From assembly GCA_028023455.1 (NCBI GenBank), contig JAQFVV010006341.1:2850001-2914000 (forward strand): 64,000 nucleotides of DNA, given 5' to 3'. Below the pieces are notes generated by a model. It was given only the letters and a program-made list of their open reading frames with translations. It was not told where the DNA came from and did no database searches. The DNA is from Epiperipatus broadwayi. Taxonomy: Eukaryota; Onychophora; Udeonychophora; Euonychophora; Peripatidae. Positions 41,301-56,300 of the stretch are shown here, in pieces (the stretch's first letter is position 1; the number at the start of each line of letters is the position of its first letter). The position numbers and the translations under genes were made by a program.

Positions 41301-44300
41301 TCTTTATGCACATAAAGAGTCCATGCTTGTAAAATATTGAAAGTGAAGTGTTCAAGGATTAAATAATGAGTAATATAATTATTAATATTTTAAATTGAGG
41401 ATTTATTTTGAAATTCGATTGAGTTCATTTGAATGTAAATTAACCCTTTTTAGTTACTGGGAGTTAGATCGTATATATGTAGAATGTATAATATAAATGC
41501 AATTGTTAGATCACCATTGAATGTTTAAAATATACTATATCTATATGTTGGATTTATTCAAGATTTTGTTCTGTATATTTGGAGTCAGATCCAGTGAATT
41601 AAATGTGGTCATTTAGTTAAGTAGTGTTACTATTAAATTAGAGATCAGATTCAAAAGAAACATATCTGTAATTAAGTTGATTTATTATTAAATGGGGATT
41701 TGAACCTAAAGTGGTCACTACCTAGAATTATCACTGTAAGAAAGGTGTATTGATTATAACAATGTGTGACTATGCTATGAAACTAATGATATGAATAAAT
41801 CTATTGCATTTGTGAGGGTCAGCTATATGTAGGATTATATTCAGGATGTATTAAAGGAAGAGCTACAGCAAGTGTGCTCGATCATATAGTCATGTTAGTA
41901 TTATAATATGTAATTGATAGATTAATGTTTAAAATTAATCAAAATAAACCTTGGATACTTTAAAATAATTATTGTTTTCCACCATTTGTAGGAACTAAAT
42001 GTTAAAAGATAGGCAGAATGGTTTATAAGGAAAATAAAAATTTGTCATGAATTCATATGATATAGTCTGCAATGTAATTATAATTAGGGAAAAGAACATT
42101 GTATTTTGTTTGACAATTAGGATACTTTATAAATAAACTATTGTTGTTATTTATTTAAATAGTGTGTTATCTTCTTCATATGTAATATTGTTGGTCTGCA
42201 TATTTATTCTGTGTTAATTTCATATATTTCTTAATCTAGCCAGGTATTGCAAGTAGTGGTTATCATCATTGCATATTAAAGAATATTTTCAAATTTAATT
42301 TACATATATAAATAAAGAACATGTCTCTGTATTTTTTCTGATGTATAATGGCAGATGGCACCCAAATCAATTAAATTATATTTAAACAAATGTAAGCTTG
42401 AAAATTAGATTCAAGTATTAGTAGATTTTGAACATGATTCAGAGTTGAATGAAATTAATATGAAAATAACTGATACACTTTTAAAAACTGCAACAAAAGT
42501 AGCTGGTAGAAAAAGTAGCAATTGACTAATAAAATTTCTACTGAGACTAAAGAATTTATGAATAAAAAAAGGAATATGAAGATATATAAAAATGATGCAT
42601 TAAAATGGTGTGAAAAAGAAGTGATAATGATATAAGAAAGTACAATTGTAAACTAGCAAGGAAAGCTGTAGAAGAGAATAAAAGTCTCAAGAATGGAAAA
42701 CAACATTTTGGTATTGGTAGGAAACATATCTGCAATAAGAAAAAAAAGATGGAACTATTACTAAAAAGAGAGATGACATCATGAAGTGGGTAGAAGACTT
42801 CTATCAAGAATTATATAGTAATAAAGAACAAGTATCTTCTACATCTATTATATCTTCTGAATTGCCCAGAAATTTAAGTGAAGAAGTGAGACATAGCAAT
42901 TAAATTTATGAAGAAAGGAAAAACTGTAGGTAATGATGGAATTATAATAGATATATTAAAAGAAGCAATTGAAGAAATAGCAAAAGTTTTGGCAAAGTTA
43001 TATACCAAATGTCTAAATGATAAAGATGTACCAGATGATTGGAAGAATGCAGTATTAATATTAATATTTAAAAAAGGTAATAAAGAAGATATTAGAAATT
43101 ACAGATCTATCAGTCTTTTATCAGTCTTTTTATAAAATTTTTATCAAGATAATTACAATTTGTCTACAGAGAATATTGGATTTCAATCAAGCAAGAGAAC
43201 AAGCTGGATTTAAAAGTGGTTTTAGTACAGTAGATTATATCCAAGTATTGAAAGAAGTTATAGAAAGAATCAATGAATATGAATTGCCATTATGCTTTGG
43301 GTTTGTAGATTATGAAAAGGCATTTGATTCTATAAGAATTTTTTTAATGATTAAAACATTGGATCATCAAGATATAGACCCAGGATATTGTTATATTCTG
43401 AAGAATATTTATAAAAATGCAACAGCAACAATTAAATTTCATAATTATACTAGGAAGGTTAACATTGAGAAGGGTGTAAAACAGTGTGACTCCATATCTC
43501 CAAAACTTATTATAGCAGCGTTAAAGAAGTATTTGGTGGATTAAAATGGGAAGCTAAAAGAGTAAAAGTAAATGCAGGTTATTTAAGTCATTTAGATTTC
43601 GCAGATGATATAGTTGTTTTTGTAAGTAATGCTTCAGAGCTTCAGGAAATGTTGCAAGAGTTATCAGACAGACTAAAGGTAAATGTTAAAAAGACTAAAA
43701 TAATGTTCAATAGATTTTCTCAAAAGATGAAAATAAAGATTGATTGTGATGAGTTAGAAGAAGTTAATAACTACAAATAGCTTAGTCAGATTATTACTAC
43801 AGATAGAAACACAATGGATGAAATTAATTATAGAATTAAATTTGGTTGGAGTGCTTTTGGTAGAAATAACTTAATACTAAACGGAAGGTTTTTAATAAAT
43901 GTTTTACCAGTTCTTACTTATAGATCTGAGATTCACTTAATAGAAGAGAAACACAGAGACTTCAGATCACTCAAAGAAGTATGGAGAGATGCATAACAAG
44001 AGATTGAAAATGCAATATATGGGTAAGAGAACATGAGTATTGCTGACAGCATTGAAATAATTACAAGACTGAAGTGGAGTTGGGCTCAACATATTGCTAG
44101 AAGAGACGATAATAGATGGATAATTGAAATCTTAAACCGGATTCCAAGAGATTGTAAAATACCCAGAAAAAGATCACATGTGAAATGGATAGATGAAATA
44201 AGAAAGTGTGCAAGGGTGATGTGGAGAAGAGATGCTTGAGATTGGAGAAGATGGATTGAACTTAGGGAGACCTTCATTCTGCAGTGGAGTGATAATAGTT

Positions 44301-47300
44301 GGCAATGATGGTTATAATAAACTGACCATTAAAGTATTTTTATGACATTTATTGTAATTAGCAGGATATCATTCATATAAATAAATAAGAATTTATATCT
44401 TTCTAAAAGTCTGGAATAAGGAGGCCAGAATTAAATTTGAAATTTTTTTCAAAACTTAGAATTAATAGTAAACAGGTGAGATAAAAAACTGAGAGTAAAT
44501 CTCATTTATTAATTGGAAGAGTGGCAAAATTCTGATACATTTTTACTTGCTGTGATATATTTTTAATATAATCATACTTCGTATATGAAAAGACTATTGG
44601 AGATATTTTATTAGCCTCTGAGGATGAATATGGCTAAATCCAATGTTGATATGCACTTCCTCTTCATGATAAACTAAAATGCCATGCTAAATATGTCTTC
44701 TAACAGTGCCAAGTGAAATAGGTAGAAGAGGTAAAGTTTGTATAACATGACTTATATAACATGATTTTTGCATATTTATCTTAAATCGAATATCTTAAAC
44801 TCACTGAATGATGGACAATAATTATCAGGATTTGTAACAGTTAGGAAACATTATTTTCTTATTAGTCTCATGTATATTTAAATTATTTTAGAAATATTTA
44901 AAATATTGTTTATATCTGATGCAATCATTGACAAAACTATTGCTGATACTGATTTGAGATTATTAGTTTGTTCTGATAATAGCAGCCATCTTCAAAATGA
45001 ACACTGTATTATGCTTTTATCAAGGTTTGATGTGATTCCACATCACACTATTTGTTTGATGGCCAATTATTTTTTGTATGATTATTGTTTTTATATATGA
45101 CTCGGCTATTTCAGTAGATGATTCTACAACTTCTGAGTTTTGCTTAGAGTTGCCACTATTAGTGCTAAGGTTGTAGTTGTCTGTAAATTTTAATAACTTA
45201 TTTATTGTTAATGATAGTAATTCTGCTGCTTTATAATTTGTTTTGTTGTGGTATTGGTTATGTAGAAATTTGTGATAATCTTGCTTCTACTGATGATATT
45301 TCTTTTTATGTATGATGTTTCTTATACTGTTATTTTTGATGTAGTTGAGGTTGTTGCTGCTAATGTTATTCATTGCTTATCTTTAAAAAGTATTGTTTCT
45401 GCTGATTTATCTTATTGTTTTTATTAGTATTGTTTATTTATTTTGATACTGTTATTGTTAAGGGATCTTGCTACAGTTGCCATTATTATTGTTTGAGATA
45501 TGTTATTGCATCACTATTATGCCATATATTCATGATTTTACACATTAGAAACCTATTGTTACTTTGTAGTTATGATGGTTTTGTTACTATCTTATAGCTA
45601 CTATTATCATTGTTGATATTTCAGTTGTAATTGCAGCAATTGTTTGGTGAATAATGTTGTTTTTTATTTGTGTCTCTTTTTATTGCTGTTACTACATTTA
45701 TTACTGCTATATTATTTTTTTAATATTTTTATTTCTGCGATTATTATTATCACTACTTAGAGGTATTATTCTCTTATAACTGTTCTTGGCAAAAGTTCTT
45801 TGATTTTTTTAAGGAATTATTCTTTATAAATTTCTTTTATTGCCTGTTGTAGAATCTATTATTTCTGAGTGTGTTTGAATCTATGCATATTTTTGTTTAA
45901 AAAAACTTAAACGATAATTGAGGTTTTTTTAAATAGATAAGTAGTTTAATTTAAATTTAAATGAAGTTTGGTGCATGTTTTAAATTTATTATACATAGTT
46001 AAAGAAAATTCATTATTTTTGACATTTTCTATTAACATAGAACTTTAATAACACAAATATTTAGATATTGTTAAATAAACTTTATTTATAGTCTATAAAA
46101 GTCAGTGGAACTTAAGGTAAATAATTTTTCAAATAAAAAATTCAATTTCAATCATAAAAATTTTGAATGTTTGAATTGTGAAAGCAGTCGAAAGATATTA
46201 GACATTTTTATTATATTTAATAGGAATATTATGGTAGACATTTTGCTCTTTCTCATCTATACTTTCTTTAATTGAAATTTCTATTTTCTTCTTTATTTTA
46301 TCATTTTTGTCATATATCTTACTTCATTTTTGAATATGTATTTGTTTTAAAGGTTTTATCTGTGATGCTAACTTTATTCCGTAATAGTCTTGGGGAGAAA
46401 ATTGGTCTGCCTGTCCACTCACAAATTTTCTATTACCATGCTTATAAAAAGTAGGTAATTTAAATTTTTTTAAATGTAGTTCAGTTAATGGAGTTATTTT
46501 TTCTTGAATTTAAAATATGTTTTTTATTTTTATTTAGATTAATCAGACGTTCTAGTATTTCAATCTATCAAAAGTTAAAATTGCAGTTTGGAGTCCATGC
46601 TAATTATATCAACTGGAAAATAATTCTTAAGAAACTTTCACTAGCCAATGCAGTAAGTAAATGGCGCCCTCTGTTTTTTTTTTTGTCTTTAAGATTAAAA
46701 TTTATTATGTGCAAATGTTTTTAAATCTATATTCGTTTGTTTCATTAATGTTTAAACAATGAAAACTTATTGTTTATTAAAGTAAGGTGAGTAAGACCTT
46801 GTAGATCATAGCATTGAAATAGTAGCCTTAAATACTGAAAAGTATAAATAATAATACTTGATAGATCTTCTGGAAAGGAAAAATCCTTTTCATTAAGATG
46901 TCATAAGATATTCACATGAATGTTGTGATATGAGAAATAGGAATATATTTAAAAATTAAAATGGAGATAATAATAAACATTAGATCAAAAATAAAATCAA
47001 TATTAATAAATGCTTTGATTATATTTGATGTTGCAAATTTTGTTACAGTTATCTTATATAAAGCGTATATTTATGCAAATTACAGATATTAATTACGTCA
47101 CTTTTATTAGTAGTTTTTAAAAGCAAATGAGTTAATTGCATATCTTTCTTTGGCTTAGCTATATAGATGATGTCTTGCTCATATAATACTATCTTCTTTT
47201 GATCTCATTTTCAAAGGAAATGCATTGTCTTATATTTCGAATCAGACCAAGTTATATCTCCAGGTAGTAATAGCTCTATATTAATTATTACAATGGCTAT

Positions 47301-50300
47301 TGGAAGTCATTTTAATTTTGACTAAGAATTTTTCACACTATTTGAAAAATATCCTGAGTCACTTTGAATTTGGAAATGTGAATTATAGAAATGATAATTT
47401 AATAAGAGTGATGCAATTTCATAATATTAATATTAAATTTTAACAGTAAATTTTGAATCAATAAACTAAATTACTAATTCTAAAAAACAATAAGAAATAC
47501 AAAATTAAAGGCCATGACATAGAGTAAATACTCTTAATATAGATTAAGGTGAATTTAAAAAGAAATATATATAGGGATTTTTTAATAATTCGTCTATTAA
47601 CATGATACGCATTTGTTTACTTTTGGAAATACATACTGGATATGATTTATTTATTGTTTTTAAATTGTAATCATGCTCATATCTGCAATATCATTTTTAC
47701 ATATTGTCACATGACTTTTAAAGTACAACAATGTTAATTAGACATATTTTCGTATTACTCGAGTTTGTAGCCAGATCTCTACTTGTAGTTGTTATTTCAC
47801 AATTGTTACTATATTCTGATACTGTATTGAATAATAATAATAACACCCCTCTCTCCTTTCTAAAACCATGTAATAATGGACAGCATATTGTACTGCAGGA
47901 AGATTTTCATAATTGGTTTTTGGAAAATTCTGTTGTTGTTTTTTTTTGTAGAAAGAATTAACTGTATTTTGCATAACACCCATCCACTGACTTATCTTTT
48001 ATTTAATTTTTGATACTCAATTTAATGAACTGAAAATTGAAAACATTATAAGATTTTGAAGCTTACTTGGTATTTTATAAAATCAAGTGTAGCATTGTAT
48101 TATAAACATGCAGTTTTTAGTACATCTAATAGAAGTAGATTTAAAGGCATGTTATTACTACATGTGCTTGAAAACCAAGGATTTTTTTTTTGTAATAAAT
48201 GTTTTACTATCATTTATATGAATCTATAATAATGATCAGAAGAATAATGTAGAGGTGGCAGATTGCACAGCAAAATAGGGAAAGATTTATAAAACATGAG
48301 AAAGATTGAAAGTGAAAATACATGTGTGAAAATACAAACATCAAGTGAAAGAAAATTAAAAGACTAAAATGAAACTGAACTCGATGTGTTTCTAGATGAA
48401 ATAGCAGTAGCTAAAATTTTAAACTAGAATTTAAGAAGTTATAAAAAGCCTAGAAAGAACTAGATGTTTAAAAAAGATTGATTGATCAATGTGCAGAAGA
48501 GAAGTTAATAAAATGAATTAATCTTGGAAAGATTTTATTTCGCAGTAGATTGATGATATTTGAAAGTGATAATTGACTGATTTATTGATCTATAGGAGCT
48601 TGAGAAGCCATAATCGATGAATCCTGAGCTCTAAATTCTGGCAACTCTGCACTTCATCAAGCCATGCAGTGCTTGAAAAGTTGATAGTTAAATAAATGCA
48701 GTCTTTTTATCTTAGATATATTTATTTTTGGCAAAGTAAAATGATCCTTCTATAGAAAGTGACAAATAGATTTAATTAAAGAATAAGTATATTTGATTTA
48801 TTGCTATAAAAATTTGTTAGCATGTCTATGATTTGAATAAAGATATTCTTTGACATGATTGTTGAAAACGAAAGAAGTACTTTATTATCTATAGCTTTGA
48901 TCAGTTTTTGTTCTCAGTGATCTAATATGTGGTTAAAAAATTTTTTTTTGGCAGGAACACTGATGTTTCTCCTGACTTTACTTGAAACAATCATGATTTT
49001 CCATAGTCTTTATTTTTATGACAAATTGATTCATATTTATTTCCTCTATTTTCTTATTTGTAGAAAGAATTAAGATTTGAAAAATATAGTAATCCGTTTT
49101 TTATCAAGAAAGGTTTGCTAGTGACCATTGTTTCAATATCTATTGTCTTTGCACATTTTAGTAATGAATCAAATCAGCATATCAAAAATGCTATTCTATA
49201 AAATCTTCTACTTTGTATATATTTACTGTTAGTAAGATTAAAACATTCTTTCTATAAAAAATGGAAAATGAGAACTAATGAATTTTTAGTTTTTTTTTTA
49301 TATACTTAACTGTTAGTCTTTTTGATTTGACAAATATATCTAAGAAGTCAGTAGATAATACAGCAACAGCCATTATTGAATCTTTCTTGACTAAAAAAAG
49401 AATTTCTGGATTTTTCAGGTGTTAAATTTTTTTTTACAAAGAAGAAAGTGGAATTGTAAGCCTTTCAATAATATTTTTAAATGAATATAAATCATTGTTT
49501 TAAAAAAATAATGATTGTGGATAATCAACTATTAATTAGAGATATTTATTTCAAATAAAATTAAAAGATGAACCAGTGCTTTTGTCAAATGATTTTCTTA
49601 TTTTTCTCTACATCCTAGATCACTAAGGAAAGAAATTGATCAAATTTATCGACAATAAACTACATTTGTTTTCAAAAACTATGTCAAAAAACATCTCCAT
49701 TCAAATAGCTGATGTTCTAAATGTGGACTATTATACTTTCCTATATCATATCAAATTGTTGAAAATTTTGATTGAAGCTCCAAAAAGAAAATCTCATTGA
49801 ACTTTTTTCTATGATTATTCTTTAGTTGTATAACATGGTTTGAACTGTTTTATAGGCAAGTGATATTTTCATGAAGACTAAGAACTATTGGTTGAATTTA
49901 AGTCATATTGAAAGCAAATTCATGTGCACAGCAGCTTATCTCTCTAAACTCAATTTATATGATTTATTTAGTAATCATAATTATGTTGTGATGAGCTGAA
50001 AGCAAACTGGAAAGATTTGGAAATATTTTTTTCAAAAGTTGTATAGTATCTCTTTTCTTAGGGCAGATCACATGGGAAAATCATTAAAGAAATGTTACAA
50101 TCTATTTTTATTTGGGGATTTCTGTAGTTGAAATTTCTGTTTTTGTTTTTTTTTTAATTTTAATTAATTATCACTTTATAATTATCTTCAATAAATTATA
50201 ATCTTGTGTTTTTTTGCATGATATTTCTAGCTCAATGATGAGAAGTTTTGGTTGCCTCATAAAATGGATTTTCGAGGAAGAATTTACAGTAATTGTTTAC

Positions 50301-53300
50301 TGAGTTATTTAGGTAATTATTATATCTGTTAGAGTAATTTGTATTGATATATGGATAGACTGATTATTAATGCATTTTAGTTTTTAAATATTTACCTTTT
50401 CTTAAAAATGTATAATGCATTAAATTACATAAGACTTTTGGTGATCAAATCTTAGAGGATTCCTATAAAAGAATTATAAGAATGGGAAAATAATCAGCAG
50501 TTTTGGTAACTGCAGTTTAATATCACAAGAAGGAAATTAACTCTGAAAGAAAAGGTTATGGATGATTTTTTATTGTAATCATTTTAAAGAATTAAATATT
50601 AAGTGTACTAAACTGCTTTAAAGATTGTAACTTCATAAGAATTCTTATCCAATATCTTTTAATAATATTGTAAAAAAATAAAAGTTATTATAAATAAAAA
50701 TATTATATAAAGATTGAACTTGATAAATTCTTATATTTTTGTCTATGATGGAATATTTAAGACTGAATGAGATATATTATAAATTTATTAATTGGTATGG
50801 TGACAAATTCTCTCTAACATCTTAAAGAAATTCATATTTAGCACATTAAATCATAATTTAACACTTTTTTCAATAGGTGGCGCAAGAAATATTCTAATTG
50901 CAAATTTTCTGCCATAGTAATTATTTTATTAGTTGTATTTGTGAATGAATTCTACAGATAAAAGAATTGAAGGATTTAATGGAATATATTTTAAAAAACA
51001 AAAGCAAATTTTTAAAAAAAACAAAAAAAAAAAAAAATTGATTAAAAAAAGCCTATTAAATAGCTTAATATAATTTATTAAATAAGTTTATTTTTTTTAG
51101 AAGTTTAAAGATTTTCTCTGACAAAAATTAAAACTCTTAAAACAGTTTGATGAATTGAAGTTGGGGAAAATTATTATCCATAGCTTAAAAGTTGCTAGTG
51201 TTTCTACTTATTTTATGACAAGCAATCATTTTATAAAATTGCTTTTTTCTTCACAGGACTGTTGGACAAATTTCATTTAATATTTGCTTCAACTTTAATT
51301 ACGTTTCTCAATGATATTTTGAAAAAAGAAACATGAATAATCTTTTTTTTAAAAATCAAAATATAGATTTATCCATGTTAAATCATGCGAGCAAGTAATT
51401 AAAAATTCATATTGAAATCATATTTTACTATTTACCCTATTACATTTTCTCTCTTGAGTTTTGATATGAACACAGTCACTTTCTTTGATTTCTCTAATAT
51501 ATTATTTTAATTTATTTATTTCTAGTTTCTTATTGTAAATGTCACATTTTAGGTACTTTCATTATAAAATTATATATATACAGGTAAAAGAAAAAAAAAG
51601 TCTTTGGATTACCCAACAACTGACGTCTTTACTCATCTCATCTTGCTTTCCAATTGCTATCCATTTAGTGATCAATATTAAATGATTGGCAAAATTAACT
51701 ATACATCAGCTGTCTGAAAAAATGCTAAGCTTAATTGGAACCTGATAAAAAACACCAAGATTTATTGGTTTTCTTTTTGGATTATGTTAAGTAGATGCAT
51801 AAATCGTTATGTCATGAATTACTTATATACATTGAGATATATTGCCTATCTCAATTTATATTTGAGAAAATAAAAGTAGTGGGCCATCATAAGTTCAAAT
51901 CAGATGTTATTAATTAAATTTAGATTCTGTACTGACGGTGCAAATATTTTAAGTTGTGTCTAAATAAAGTTTTAATTAAATCATGTACATTGCACTGACA
52001 GTGTTGTTATCCCCCCCCCCCCCCAGAATGATTACTCTAGAAAAAAACATATTACAAAAAGAACTTTTAAAATAAATTATATGAATTAGCATAGCTAATA
52101 AAAAGAATCCAACATTCTTTGTATGCAGCAGTTGAAAGCAGTCAGTCATAGTCGAGAGGAAAAAATGGCTGTCGAAAGTAAAACAATGCATTCTCGAAAG
52201 GGAGAAAAGATAATGCTCAGAGAAGTTAGTTTTAATAAATTATTTATTGTTAAAGTTCAAATGGGAAAAAATTCACATAGATGTTAATTAGATGAGTAAA
52301 TAAACCGTTTGGAGATAAATGAACTGTATATTAGTGGCTGTGTGTGAAGTAAGATATTTTCACACCCTAACTACATTCTATAGCAATTCCCAGAAAGATA
52401 AATTATTGTCAGTAATAAAATTTTATTGTACTTGTTATATTGTTAAATTAATTCCTCAGCAAACAGAAATAAACTTGCTGGTATATCTATTTAAGTTTGT
52501 GTTTATTATTCATTTTTACTCACATGGCCGATTTTTTTTTCTTGATGGCTATGGCAGATTCTATCATTAAAATTAGGTTTCTTTATAGTATAGGCCCACA
52601 CACACATATGTAAAGATGTGTGTTTAAAAATAAAAAAAATGAACTTAGTTGTTGTTTTTTTTTTTTGATTCAGTTTTTAGGAAAAAAAAACTAAGTTTAA
52701 TTTATTTCAGCTAACTAAACTTATTTAAAAGTCATGCTTAGAAGAAAATTATTTTAAGCAGTGTTGAATTAATAAAATTTTGATATAAAATAGTTTAGCA
52801 GAATAGTAAGGTAAATTCCTTTATTTGATGTTTTATCCAATATTTAAAAATATCATTTGAACATATTTTTTTAGAGATTAAGATAATAATTGGTTATCAT
52901 GTAAGTAAACATTTTTTATCTACAGAATTTTGATAATGTGAATGATTAAAAATAATTATTGGCTTGTTTAATTATATTAAAAAAATATTGTTTTGCAAAT
53001 TTGAGAACTGTATAAATATCCAGATTCAAAAAATAATTTTGTCTTTGGTTTTTGCTACTGTTGGCGAGATATTGCTCCTAGTTCTGGGATGAACTACGGA
53101 AAAAGGGGCTGGCAATTGCCTTTATAAGGTTTTCTATCACTCTCCAGCTATACTTGGATCAGCCTGTCTCTTGATTAGGTCCAATGTGCTATAACCGCTT
53201 GCCTCATGTCAATGTTTGATTCTAGCAGCTTCCAGTCTTGAATGTGGACTTGCCTTGCTGCTTCAACCGTTTAGCATAACCGCTACTATCTGTAAAATGG

Positions 53301-56300
53301 AGATTCTGTCTTTCAGCTTACTGATAATAATTCTCTGCAAAACATGCATGGAAAACATGAATTCTGTTTTTCAGCTTTGTGACAATAGTTCTCTGGAAAG
53401 CATGTATACTGCTGTTCAGGTTTGACAGTAGTTCTTTGACAAATATGTATGGAAAAGATGAATTCTGTCTTTCAGTTTTGTGACAGTAGTTCTTTGATCC
53501 TATCTTCAAAAAGAGTGACTGTTTATTGCCAGGTTCCTATCCTTAATGGAAACATTCGGATTCGTGAGCATCATCGCCTATTGGCCTGTTCTTGTCATTG
53601 GTTATGCATTATCTATCTATATATGCTTAGTAGATTCATAGTATTGAATTCTCAATTCTATCTAGATAAGATGGAACATGGACTAGTCCATTATTTGAAG
53701 GCAAGGTGAGATATCACATAGTTGGTAATAAATATAATATTATATAAACATATTTACACATAATATTATAAACATAGTTACACATGTTTGTATTTACGTT
53801 CATTTGTATTTGCATGTATCTGTGATTATTAAATCATGTATATAATCCAGATTAAACACAATAGCAGTCTTCTGTGTATGATTTCTATTACAAATATTAA
53901 TCTTATGAATTGAAAAAAATATATAGAAAATAAAATAATTTCTTGTGAAAAATCTTATGTCCAAAATTTTATGGATTCTCAAAAATACACAAAGCAGATT
54001 TTCTGCTTCTCCCTCATTATCTGATTTAATTAAACTTACAAATTCATTTTTTAAATTATATATAAAAACTCTATACATTTTATTTCTTTATATAAAAAAT
54101 TTAAAAATTAATGGAAATCATATTCTTGTCAGCTTCAGTGTTGTTTCTTTATTTATAAATTTGCCAATTGATGAAGCATTAAATGTTATTTTTCAACATT
54201 GCAATTTACTTGACCATATTATTGTCTTAGCTAAACATTGTTTTTCAAATATATTTTGTATATAGCGAAAAATTGTACCAACAAATTTTTGGTACATCGA
54301 TGATTCATCTTTCTCAGTAGTAATAACTGATTTATTCATGGAATATATTGTAATTATATGGAACATGAGAGAGATGACATGGGGAGAAGAAATATGGGGA
54401 GATGGGAAACCATCATCATCCCATCAACAGGAGAATACATGTGAAAGGAATAAGTGTAAGAGATCAGCAAGCATAAGACTAGCTACAAGTTCATCCAGCA
54501 TTAAACAAAAGTAATAATAAAATCATTCATTATTATGAACAATCAACCACAAAAATCGACTGTCAATCTTGTGACTTGACTTGAATAGGCTGATTATCTA
54601 GCCATTGCCAAACTTTGGACAGAAATACAACACAATTATTTGGATGCACATACTGTAATGCTAATCCATCAGAATTAAAAAAAATAATTCTGAGATACTG
54701 AAACATGCAGATAATCATCAATATCCATTGGCTATATAGTACTATTAATGTACTGGCCCATTACAAATATAATTTCTAATCTCATCAATATCCATTGGCT
54801 ATATAGTACTATTAATGTACTGGCCCATTACAATATAATTTCTAATCAAAAAAATAAAATGTACTGTATGGATTTTAAAACTGATATGTTTGTGCCATTC
54901 AGGTTTATCATCTGAATGTCCAAAACTCTAACAAATGTTTAATCTCTATAAGTAACTATTCTGCTGTAATATAGCTCAGGAAGCAAGAACTATATAAACT
55001 ATTACTGTGAGCAAGAGGTAAATAAATAACTATAACAGCCTATCCTAAATAATTTTAAATAATTTATAGGTTTAGTACACTATTATTAAATAGTTTACTG
55101 GCATAATTAAAAATCCCTAAAGTCTAAGCTGTATCGAAATAATCACACACACTGCCAATTCATGTAACAGATAGCTGAAGGAATAAAGACATTAAGAATA
55201 AAATATTTTTTTAAAACAATTATTTAATAACTAACTGATTAACAATAAAAATCAAAAATTAAAAAAAATTACTAATCTCTGTTGTCTATTTGTGTATTGT
55301 TATTAACAGGTTGTTTAAAATTTTCTATATATTCAACATTTATTAAAAGATGATGAAAATAATCCAATATATTATCACATCTACCATCATCATCTTCAGA
55401 CAAGTATTTTCATTGCTTTTTTTAAGGACAAATTAAAAATAGCATGCCAAAGTATTTATTTCATTAGCTATCTTTATCTATTATTGTTAAAACTTGCTAT
55501 TATAAACCAGGAGTAAGTCAGACTATCTTGGACAGCGATGCTTTTTTTATTACTTGATTTTGTTATATAGTTTCAACTTTCTATTTTAGAAACAATACCA
55601 AATAAACGTAGAAAACTAAATATCAGCATTGCATTATGACATTATTTCACTCTCTTTTATTCCCTTTTGTTTAACTAAATATCAGCATTGCATTATGACA
55701 TTATTTCACTCTCTTTTATTCCCTTTTGTTTATAGTATAGAGCCTATTTTTTTTAATTTGCATCGTTAGAATCATAAATGTTTTATTATCACCATTTCAA
55801 AAGAAATTACCACCGTCTGATTTAATCCAAAAGTTGATTTAAGCAGCAGATTAGTGGTAGCAGGTCGGCAATCTTCCATTAAATTATTGATGTCTATGCA
55901 GTTTATTTTAGTAATATAATGGTGGACTCTAACTACAATGATTCCTTGATTGATTCTCAGTCAAATAAACTAAAATGAGTTCTTATCTTTGGTCAGTTGA
56001 GTGGGATTTTTATGCTTAAACAGCTGTTTGATTGTTCAAATGTTATATGACCTGAACAATTAACCATTGAATTTGATGGTCAGAGATAAAAAAAATATAA
56101 ATAGAAAGATAAAAAGTTAAATTATGGTCTGTGCATTAGTATGAATATAACTGCTTCTCTACCAATAGTGTGGGCTATGTTGTATTACTTTTATTTTTAT
56201 AATCATCATTACTTTCTGAGATTAATTTGAAATGTTCACTCTCTGCATAGTAATTTCTAGGTATCCATTTACGAATCATTATTGAATAGCTAACTGAGAT

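Noticed and set aside
42556-42807. - strand ORF
   Set aside because: It is an antisense shadow of the lysine-rich linker of the LINE.
52011-52024. C14 run as regulatory element
   Set aside because: A homopolymer alone is not evidence of function and may be a sequencing length error.
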